NCBI RefSeq assembly: GCF_001659605.2
Contig: NC_035172.2
Coordinates: forward strand, 19,283,051 to 19,347,050
Origin: Manihot esculenta
Lineage: Eukaryota > Streptophyta > Magnoliopsida > Malpighiales > Euphorbiaceae
Length of the DNA stretch: 64,000 nucleotides
Direction of reading: 5' to 3'
This document shows, piece by piece, positions 55,521 to 64,000 of this stretch. Under the pieces are notes generated by a model. That model had not been told where the DNA came from, ran no database searches, and saw only the letters and a list, made by a program, of their open reading frames with translations. The stretch's first letter is position 1, and every line of letters starts with the position of its first letter. The position numbers were made by a program, and so were the translations under genes.

Positions 55521-57287
55521 TGCACTCAAGATGTGGAGGCACTACCTTTATGGGGTAAAATGTGAGATCTTCACCGATCATAAGCGCTTGCAGTACATCC
55601 TGAGTCAGAGAGAGCTGAATCTGAGGCAGAAGAGGTGGGTAGAACTGCTCAGTGACTATGATTGCAAGATCCAGTACCATCCGGGTAAGGCGAATGTTGT
55701 GGCAGACGCCTTAAGCCGGAAATCACTTGGCAGTTTGTCCCACATTTCAGCAGAGAGAAGGCCAGTGGTGAGGCAGTTCTTCGAGCTCATTAATGAAGGT
55801 CTGCAGTTGGAGTTATCTGGTACAAGTGCTTTGATAGCCCAGATGAGAGTGGCACCCGTGTTTCTGGAGCAGGTGGCTCAGAAACAACATGAGGACCCAG
55901 AGTTAGTAAAGATTGCCAAGACTGTTCAGTCAGGCAAGAATGAAGAGTTCAGATTTGACAGTAAGGGGATCCTCCGCTATGGGAGCAGACTATGTGTACC
56001 AGATGACGTAGGGCTAAAGGGAGACATTATGAGAGAGGCTCATAATGCCAGATATAGTGTTCACCCTGGAGCCACCAAGATGTATCAAGATTTGAAGAGA
56101 GTTTATTGGTGGCCAGCGATGAAGAGAGAAGTGGCACAGTTCGTGTCAGCCTGCGAAATATGTCTGAGGGTGAAGCTGGAACATCAGAAGCCGGCTGGAA
56201 TGCTTAACCCACTACCTATTCCAGAGTGGAAATGGGAGAATATAGCTGTGGACTTCGTGGTGGGGTTACTGGCAACATCCAACAGATTAGACTCCATATG
56301 GGTGATTGTGGATAGACTGACTAAATCTGCTCACTTCATTCCTGTCAGGAGTAACTACTCTGTGGACAAGTTGGCGCAGGTGTATGTTGATGAGATTGTC
56401 AGGCTGCATGGGGTTCCTGTGTCAATAGTGTCTGATAGAGGGTCCCAGTTCACCTCCAGGTTTTGGCGGAGTCTGCAGAACGCTATGGGTACCAGGTTGG
56501 ATTTTAGCACTGATTTCCATCCTCAGACGGACGAACAGTCAGAGAGGACCATCCAGACAATAGAGGATATGCTCAGAATATGTGTGCTAGATTTTGGCGG
56601 TTCTTGGAGGCAGCATCTACCTCTGGTGGAGTTTGTCTACAATAACAGTCATCATGCTAGCATAGGGATGGCCCCATACGAAGCTTTGTATGGAAGGAAG
56701 TGCAGGTCACCTGTTTGCTGGGAGAAAGTTGGAGAAAGGGCCTTGGCAGGGCCTGAGCTTGTAGAGATCACCACTAAAGTGGTGCCCATAATCAGAGAAA
56801 GGATCAAGACTGCTGCAAGCAGGCAGAAGAGTTATGCAGATATCCGCAGAAGGCTAGTAGAGTTTCAGGAGGGGGATTTGGTATTGCTCAAAGTGTCTCC
56901 AATGAAAGGGGTGATTTGGTTCGGGAAGAAAGGTAAGCTAGCTCCACGGTACATCGGACCCTTTGAAATCTTGCAAAAGATTGGGAGTGTATCGTACAAG
57001 CTGGACTTGCCTGCTTCAATGGAGAGAATCCATCCGGTTTTCCATGTTTCCATGTTAAGAAAGTTCGTGTCAGATCCTAGCAAGGTTCTTAGTGAGCCTG
57101 ATATGGAGATCCAAGAGGATCTCAACTATATGTTGAACAGCCACTACGGATTCTTGACACTCAGATCAGAAAGTTGAGAAGGAAGGAGATCCCGATGGTG
57201 AAAGTCCTTTGGAATCACCACAACATCGAAGAGTGTACCTGGGAGACACGGGAGTCCATGCTCCAGCAATATCCTCATCTCTTCTAA
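55521..57287 (+). pseudogene. pol of B: RNase H end, integrase, chromodomain-like tail
   Basis: In the shifted frame from [12 protein letters not shown], RNase H ends with [16 protein letters not shown]. Integrase has its zinc-binding part ([18 protein letters not shown]) and the catalytic triad Asp 56251, Asp 56434 and Glu 56542, with 35 residues between the last two. The C-terminal GPFEI module is followed by [14 protein letters not shown] second frameshift near 57130 moves the reading to a stop at 57177. In the proper frame the protein would end at 57287 with a divergent chromodomain-like stretch (IPMVKVLWNHHNIEECTWET). That tail supports the Tekay/Del clade. Confidence 0.92.
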
Positions 57288-57393
57288 GGTGAGTGTTATG
57301 TGTTTTGTTGTGTGGTTATGTTTTATGCTTTGTATGTTCATGTTTTACGCTATGCCACGGTTGTGTGGTGAACATTCAGGGACGAATGTTCTT

Positions 57394-57406
57394 AAGGGGG
57401 GAAGAA
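57394..57406 (+). promoter_or_regulatory. Polypurine tract of B
   Basis: AAGGGGGGAAGAA, directly before the 3' LTR start TGTAATACCC. It primes plus-strand synthesis. D has the matching tract at 24534-24550 on the minus strand. Confidence 0.88.
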
Positions 57407-59755
57407 TGTAATACCCGGCTAGACTCCGGTATCGAAATTCCTACCGTCCGGTGGAATCTCGGATGTTAGAAACTTCTAGAAGGGTAAAATCATGTTTTTA
57501 TAAAATGTTTTAATGTATTTTATGGTTTTAAGCAAGAAAGAAATTAAGTTTTGAATGAAAATAACCTTGAGAGGAAGACTCAGGTTCGGCCGCCGAACCT
57601 CAAGTTCGGCTACCGAATATGCATGCGCTTCGGGAGCGCTTTAGGCCCCCAAAGGCATAAGTGAGGGAAGTCCAGGTTCGGCCGCCGAACCTTATGTTCG
57701 GCCGCCGAACATGGCATGCATGCGGAGGCACATTAGGCCCCCGAAAGTGGACTAGCCAGCCACCTATAAAGGGGTCCCCATGTCCGAACGGGTGAGCTTT
57801 TCTCCCCATTTTCGGCCAAGGTGAGCTCTCCGCCGTCCCTTGTTGATTTTGAGCTTCTTCCTTCGAGTTTTCATGATTTTCTTATGAGTTTTCACTTGGT
57901 TTGAAGATATTTGAGCAAAAGAGCAAGTTTTGAAGCTTGGAGACCAAAAAGGTGATTTCTCCCCATCTCCAAGCTAGGATCGTCTTTCCTCTCGATCTCC
58001 AAGAGGTAAGCTTAGATCCGACCTTCCTTGTATGTTTTAAACAAGTTTTATGAAGATCTATGGGGTAGAAATGCATGATTAGGTTTATGTTGAGTTTTTG
58101 GTTTATGTTGTGTTTATGGACAATGTGGGTTGTTTATGCATGTTTGATGTGTTGTACTGGGGTTTAGGATAGTTTGAGACCCCTATAGGCTTGTTGGCTT
58201 GAGTTTGCTTGTTATAGAATAGATAAATGCGTGTGTGAATGGATTGGGAGGTTTTTATGCATGAAAGAGGCTGAGTTCTGCCCTTGGGAAGAACTCAGGT
58301 TCGGCAGCCGAAGGCTGGCAGGGTTCGGCAGCCAAAAGTTGGCCTCCACAGGCAGGTTCGGCAGCCGAAGGCTCTTTCGGCCGCCGAACCTGCCTGTGGA
58401 GGCCAACTTTTGGCTGCCAAACCCTGCCCCCGAAAGTGGACTTTCGGCTCTGGAAGGGAGTTTCGGCCGCCGAACATGCATGAGTTTCGTCTCTGGAGGT
58501 AACCTTCGGCCGCCGAAAGTGCCGCCGAATGTGCATGACTTTCGGCTCTGGAAGGCCTTTCGGCCGCCGAACCTGCCGCCGAAAGTACCCTGTGCAGCTC
58601 TCCTTTGCATGTTTTCTATGATTGTTTTGAGGTGTTTAGGGGGATTTTGGGGAGTATTTTAGAGTCATGTTCATGGATGTTTGGTCCCTCATTTGAGTCC
58701 ACCTGTGTAGGTTCGGACCCGAGGAACCGAGGACCCCAGCAGTGAGCTAGCAGCTTTAGAGTCAGCCTGAGGTGAGTAGAATAAACCTTTATGTTTTAAT
58801 TTAATGAAAGTTTTGGCATAACTCATGCATCACGAATGCCATGTGATATTCTAGGTTGTTGCATTAGAAATTCACGAATATGTTGCATTGCATATTATGT
58901 TGTTGATATGGATGAACATTGAATGATCCATTAGCCCTTGTATGGTATATTATGGCATGATGATGATATGGTATGGAAGTCCAGGAGGACCCATTCTACG
59001 TCCCTAGCACTATGTAAGAGAAAGTCTAGGAAGACCCATTCTACGTCCCTAGCACCTTAGAATGTTATGTTATGTTATGTAAGAGAAAGACCAGGACCCA
59101 TTCTATGTTCTGGAACTATGGAATATGTAGAGGGCTATTGGTGACAAGTTCATCCTTGATGTGATTTATCTGTGATGTGATGCATTCCATGATAGCATTT
59201 ATTTCAAATGTTTTATTATTCTGCTCACTGGGCTCTAGTAGCTCACCCCATTTCCCTAATCCCCCAGGTATGCAGGGTCGGGATAGGCCAGGAGGTCAAG
59301 AAGAGTAAAGTTATGTCTATGTAATAGTTAGATGTGGACATGATATATTGTAAAGCATTAAACAGTTATGTAATGTAATGATGAGTATTGAGGTTTAGAA
59401 TTGTGCTTGACCCTAGTATGTTGTTAATCCTTTTTTGGTTACATGATCTTTTAATGAAATGTTTTATGATGTTTAAATTTAACCAAACTCTTATGATATT
59501 ATGTCACCCCATTGGAGTATTGATGAGGACTCCAAGGAGGGGTCAATGTTTATGATTATGTATATGAATAGTGCATGCACAGGTTGAGTTTGGTGAAAGA
59601 ATGAAAAGAAAAGTTCAAAATTATATGTATGTGTTGATCATGTATGGGATTAAACAGGTATACAGGATGTATGTTTGGCTTGCTACGGGTCCCGGCGGCC
59701 TTAAGCCGATCTGGATCCTAGCGCCGATAGCGGTCCGAATTTTCGGGTCGTTACA
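57407..59755 (+). mobile_element. 3' LTR of B
   Basis: Matches the 5' LTR closely but carries an added inverted duplication at 58317-58428. It lacks the 47702-47742 tandem copy, and differs at scattered single sites. Confidence 0.94.
58317..58428 (+). repeat. 46-bp inverted repeat in B 3' LTR
   Basis: Arms 58317-58362 and 58383-58428 are reverse complements with one mismatch, separated by 20 bases that themselves contain a GCCGAA/TTCGGC pair. The right arm is the normal LTR sequence. The left arm is an extra inverted copy missing from the 5' LTR at about 48350. Confidence 0.9.
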
Positions 59756-59760
59756 CAAGG

Positions 59761-60479
59761 TGTCAAGAGGCTGCCTAAAAGACTTCAAAAGGCTGCCCAA
59801 AATGCCCTTGGTCCAAGATGTGCCATCAATGCACATGTGACAAGGGAAAAATGTGGGGCATGTGTTCAAGTGCAAGGAGTGGGGCCTTTGGTCTTTGCTT
59901 GCTGCCCAAGTGTCTTCAAGATGCTGTCCAAGGTGCCCAAGACTTGCCTTCACACTCTCCTTGCCGCCCATGCACTAATAAGGAAGGTGTAGCCTCCTTT
60001 GCAATTTGAATTTTGAATGTGCAAGGCATGAGGTAGCAAGCATGTGATCTTTGGATTTGGCCTCCTTAATAAGCTGGATTTTGAAATTCAAAATTTGAAT
60101 ATGAATCTTGAAGATTTGAATTTCAAAATACTTTCCTTATTTGGCTCTTCATTTATGGCAACTTGAGACTTGGCTTCTTGAATAAGGAAAAGGCTACTTG
60201 GAGATTTGAAATTTGAATTTCAAATTACTTTGGCTGAATGTTCTTTCCTTCTTTACCACTTTCCTTATTTAGAACTTTCCTTATTTAGCTTCACTTGATT
60301 CCAACTTGGCAGGCTTACTCTCCTTTGCTCCATTTAAGGCAGTTTTAAGGGTATTTTCTCCAAAATGTCCTTTTTCACCATTTTCTGCAAAATAATATCA
60401 AGAGCACTAAATTAAGTAGAAATCATGTAAGTAATCATCAATAATATCAAGATAAAATGGACTAAAATATGTTCTATCA
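59761..60479 (-). mobile_element. 5' LTR of I, part 2
   Basis: Remainder of I's minus-strand LTR after B, ending at 60479 with TATGTTCTATCA, which is TGATAGAACATATTTTAG in element sense. This is the U3 half, without long ORFs of interest. Confidence 0.85.
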
Positions 60480-60756
60480 ATAGCCTCCCTTGGCTATTAG
60501 AAACTCACTTTTTAATCTTTGAGGAATTTCAATAAGACTTTTAGTCTTCTAGCCTTTCTTTTCTCTTATTTCATCTTAGCCAAACGATATTGGTTAAAAC
60601 TCCTGTCGGAGTCTAAATAGTCCTTTATCATATTGGTATTAGAGCAAAGTTCGACCATGGCAGATAACCAAGAGGCGCGACTTGCTGCGATTGAGGCATC
60701 TTTGGCAGAATTGAGGCAGATGATCAGACAACTGAGCTTGCAGCAGGGAATCCACC
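60480..60756 (+). mobile_element. L: LTR end, PBS and gag start of another retrotransposon
   Basis: An LTR tail ends TCCTTTATCA at 60630, followed by TGGTATTAGAGC (60634-60645), a one-base variant of the tRNA-Met PBS, and an ATG at 60657. The family is not the same as B or A. The fragment stops where J's LTR sequence resumes at about 60757. Confidence 0.65.
60657..60756 (+). pseudogene. Gag N-terminus of fragment L
   Basis: About 33 codons reading MADNQEARLAAIEASLAELR and then MIRQLSLQQGIHQ, an amphipathic, probably coiled-coil start as in many plant Ty3-type Gag proteins. It is cut off by the junction with the J LTR. The clade is not identifiable from this length. Confidence 0.5.
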
Positions 60757-60914
60757 AACCCCCTCTTTATTTATTTGTTATTTACTTGACCAGGTCATTA
60801 TTAGGAAAGTTCGTAGTGTCAAATTCATGTGGTTTGACCTTATTGCCACTATCTATAAGTTATTTGTTAATTAATTAATAGGTTTATTTTTTACGGCTTC
60901 GACAACCGCTATCA
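60757..60914 (+). mobile_element. 3' LTR of J, last 158 bp
   Basis: Matches the end of J's 5' LTR from AACCCCCTCTTTATTTATTTG to CTATCA, then the target duplication GGAAC. The first nine-tenths of this LTR are lost. Confidence 0.85.
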
Positions 60915-61718
60915 GGAACTATAGTGTTAGAAACTTTTAGTTAATTAAGTGACAGTATCCTTCACAGATATATTATTTTGTTACAAAATACTTTATCTTT
61001 ATTCACATATAAAAATGTTATAAAAAAGTAGCCAATAAGAAATGTAAATGTATACACAGGATGTGAAAAAAATTGAATATTCATTCATATAAAAGTTTGA
61101 TCATTTGAATGACAACATCAGCCTTATCATTATACTGATCAAGTCCATTACGTTACAAATAAATTTTGTTTCATTACATCACAAAATATATACAAAAAAT
61201 CTATCTAAATTCTCCAAAGTTGTCCAAAATAGCTTTACAATATCTGCATATCTGAAATGACCATTATTTATCCAAAATAGCTGCACATCAAAAAATCTCA
61301 AGAAGACCAATACATGTTTAAAACCTGCAAATGAAATCTGTAAAAAAAAAAAAAAAACAAACATCAAAAGCTGCACGCTAATTATGTCCAAAAAATTACA
61401 ATTTCATCCAATTTGGACTAAGCTAAAACTCACCAAACCTGTAAAAAAAAAAAAAAAAAACATGTTGCATATCTAATATATACAACAAAAAACTTACAAC
61501 TTGCGCACCTCTCAGATTTATCCATTGCTATCCGCAAAAATAAAAAGAAAATTATAAAATTAATTCCCAAATCATTAAACCCCTTATCTTAACAGTAAAC
61601 CTTAGAAAAAATCAATAAATAAAAAATTATTTATTGTAACTCAAAAAATCTAAACAATAAAGCAACGAATTTGTCTTCACCATAAAAGAAAAGGGATTTT
61701 CGTACCTTTGAAGTCGAC
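60915..61718. other. Unassigned AT-rich DNA
   Basis: Begins with the target duplication of J and the probable end of K (to about 60947). The rest has no coding potential, no LTR ends and two poly-A runs (about 61341-61356 and 61443-61460). It is the only stretch that might be non-retroelement background, or the continuation of H. I recognise nothing in it. Confidence 0.4.
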
Positions 61719-64000
61719 TGTAACGACCCGAAAATCGGACCGCTACCGGCGCTAGGATCCGAGTCGGCTTAAGGCCGCCGGGACCCGTAGCAAGCCCATC
61801 ATAAAACCTGTAAACCTGTGAAATCCCATACATGATCAACACACACATCAAAATTTGAACTTTTCTCATTCAATTTCCAAACTCAACCTGTGCATGCACA
61901 ACTCATAATCATCATTCCCCTCATTGGAGTCCTCAACTATGATCCAATGGGAAACATTCATTCATACATTAAGTTTGGTTTTCATAAAATATCATTACAT
62001 TTGAAAGATCATGTATTAAAAGGGATAAACCACATACTAGGGTCAAGCACCACTCTAATCCTCAATAACATCATTACATTACATAATTATTCCATACTAT
62101 TCATTACATTTCAATATTTATCATGTCCACCACTAGCTATTACATAACCACAACTTTACTCTAGCTGACCTCCTGGTCTACCCCGTACCTGCAAACCTGG
62201 GGAAATAGGGGAGTGGGGTGAGCTACTAGAGCCCAGTGAGCAGAACAATAAAACATAGTATTTAAAACATATGATAACATGGAATGCATCACAGCACAGA
62301 CAAATCACATCAAGGATGAACTTGTCACCAGTTAGCCCTCTATACTGTTTAAACATGCCAGGGGCGTAGAGCAGGCACGCTTGGACTTCCATAGCATAAC
62401 ATACATATCCAATCATGCCGGGGGCGTAGTGCAGGCCACACCCGGACTTTCTCTTACATTGTGCTAGGGGCGTAGAGCAGGCACGCCTGGACTTCTATAT
62501 CATATCATCATATCATAACATATGAGGGCTAATGGATCATTCAACGTTCATCCACATCAACAACATAATATGCAATGCAACATATTCGTGGATTCTAATG
62601 CAAGCACCCTAGTATATCTCATGGCATTCATGATGCGTGAATCATACTAAAACTTACATTATTTGCTTTAAAACGTAGAGAGTTATTCCACTCACCTCTG
62701 GCTAGCTCTGACAGACATTGAAGCAGCTGACTCACTGCTGGGGTCCTTGGTTCCTCGGGTCCGAACCTATACAGGTGGACTCAAATGAAGGACCAAACAT
62801 ACATAAACATGACTCTAAAACACTTCCCAAAAACCCCCTAAAACACCTTAAAACAATCACAAAAATCATGCAAAGGAAGGCTGGACAGGGCACTTTCGGT
62901 GGCAGGTTCGGCGGCTGAAAGTCCCTTCAGAGCCGAAAGTCCCTTCAGAGCCGAAAGTCATGCACCTTCGGCGGCACTTTTGGCGGCCAAAGGTTCCCTC
63001 CAAAGATGAAACTCATGCATGTTCTGCAGCACCTTCGGCGGCCGAAAGTCCCTTCCAGAGCCGAAAGTCCACTTTCGGGGGTAGGATTCGGCAGCCAAAA
63101 GTTGGCCTCCACAGGCAGGTTCAGCGGCCGAAAGAGCCTTCGGCTGCCGAACCTGGGTCCTCCCAAAGTGGCAGAACCCAGCCTTTCTCATGCACAAACG
63201 CCTCCCAACTCATTCAATCATGCATTTTCCTATTCTACAACATGCATACTCAAGCATATAAGCTCCTAGGGGCTTCAAACTATCTTAAACCCCAACTACA
63301 ACACATCAAACATGCATTTTCAACATACATTGTTCATAAACACACATTTAACCAAAAACTCATCATAAACCTACACATGCATTTCTACCCCAAGAAACAT
63401 CATAAAACTTACTTAAAATATGAAATGAACTATGGATCTACTCTTACCTCTTGAAGAACGAGAGGAGAGACGATCCTAGCTCGGAGATGGGGAGAAATCA
63501 ACTCTTAGGTCTCCAAGCTTCAAAACTTGCTCTTTTTGTTCAAATATCTTCAAATCAACATAAAGCTTGTTAAAACATGAAAGATCGGAGGAAAAACATC
63601 AAAGATCAACTATGGGAGAGCAGGAACTCACCGTGGCCGAAAATGGGGAGAAAACTCATCCGTTTCGGCCATGGAGTCCTTTTATAGGGGCTGCCAGACC
63701 ACCTTTCGGCAGCCTAAAGTGCCTCCAAAACTCATGCAAGTTCGGCGGCCGAACATGAGGTTCGGCGGCCGAACCTTTGAAACTTTTGAAAGCCTAACTT
63801 GCCCCCCTAAACTATCCAATGTTCGGCGGCCGAACCTAGAAATGCCTCCTTGGTCTTTTTCATTCAAAACTCAATTTCATTTCTTTCCTAAAACCATAAA
63901 ATACATTAAAACATTTTATGAAAACATGGTTTTACCCTTTAGAGGTTTCCGACATCCGAGATTCCACCGGGCGGTAGGAATTCTGATACCGGAGTCTAGC
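61719..64000 (-). mobile_element. P: Tekay-type LTR, truncated by the window edge
   Basis: Reverse-strand LTR starting TGTAACGACCCGAAAATCGG after a possible target copy TCGAC (61714-61718) and reaching CCGGAGTCTAGC at the window end. The family end CGGGTATTACA should lie a few bases beyond. Three GGGGCGTAGAGCAGGC-type tandem units lie at about 62358-62500, with word arrays at 62895-63150 and 63700-63840. It may be a solo LTR or the 3' LTR of an element outside. Confidence 0.9.

Larger units (their letters stand above)
47422..59755 (+). mobile_element. Element B: Tekay-type chromovirus with solo LTR N inside
   Basis: LTRs 47422-49744 and 57407-59755, with target duplication CAAGG at 47417-47421 and 59756-59760. 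It has a PBS for initiator tRNA-Met, gag, protease, RT, RNase H, integrase, a chromodomain-like tail and the polypurine tract AAGGGGGGAAGAA (57394-57406). It is the most complete coding set in the window, spoiled by two stops, two frameshifts and insertion N. It is inserted in the LTR of I. Confidence 0.95.

Noticed and set aside
61719..64000. P called as a solo LTR
   Set aside because: The right end and any second target duplication lie outside the window, so solo and full-length cannot be told apart.

Overview
This window contains no recognisable host gene. It is a dense, multi-level nest of plant LTR retrotransposons, as expected of eudicot heterochromatin. Two Ty3/gypsy groups account for nearly all of it. 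The Athila-type group has a primer binding site (PBS) matching tRNA-Asp, an RT box FMDD and a DLGAS protease. The Tekay/Del-type chromoviruses have LTRs of about 2.3 kb beginning TGTAATACCCGG, a PBS matching initiator tRNA-Met, a DPGAS protease and a chromodomain-like pol C-terminus. The species cannot be proved from the sequence; I suspect a Euphorbiaceae-like eudicot, at low confidence. For reference I letter the elements A to P.

Left half. G (1-1704) is the tail of a truncated Athila-type copy. F is an Athila-type copy whose 3' LTR (1778-2655 plus 39687-40200) is split by E. E (2656-39681, TSD GTAAT) is a near-complete Athila-type element, about 10.8 kb without its inserts. E is broken twice. 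A (6712-15785, TSD CCCGA) is a young Athila-type element with no integrase. D (16334-33469, minus strand, TSD ACTCG) is a decayed Tekay-type element. D's 3' LTR is split by C (17778-23614, minus strand, TSD GCAGC), a 5.8-kb non-autonomous Athila-type element with one 341-codon ORF. D's 5' LTR is split by solo LTR M (28885-31202, plus strand, TSD GACTT). F itself sits in the protease gene of H, a heavily decayed Athila-type pol (40201-43810).

Right half. A possible DNA-transposon remnant K (43811 onward) hosts J (44587-60914, TSD GGAAC), an Athila-type copy rearranged inside. J contains a truncated minus-strand C-type copy I (46028-60479) and a gag-start fragment L (60480-60756). I's LTR is split by B (47422-59755, TSD CAAGG), the best-preserved chromovirus. 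B's gag is split by a minus-strand solo LTR N (50775-53049, TSD TAAGA). After 770 bp of unassigned AT-rich DNA, another minus-strand Tekay-type LTR, P, runs off the window edge.

The most striking unexplained signal is a set of short inverted-repeat words with 5-6 bp arms: TTCGGCCGCCGAA, GATTTGCCCAAATC and ATCCGCGGAT. Each family is enriched in one word. The words occupy the same places in different families, upstream of the LTR TATA box and inside the coding linker between protease and RT. There they encode quite different peptides (RPPN, DLPKS, ADT), so it looks as if the DNA or RNA word is maintained rather than the protein. Other notable points are conserved hairpins and a second GTGGGGGT tract in the 3' untranslated region, long inverted repeats that could make double-stranded RNA, and repeated loss of integrase.
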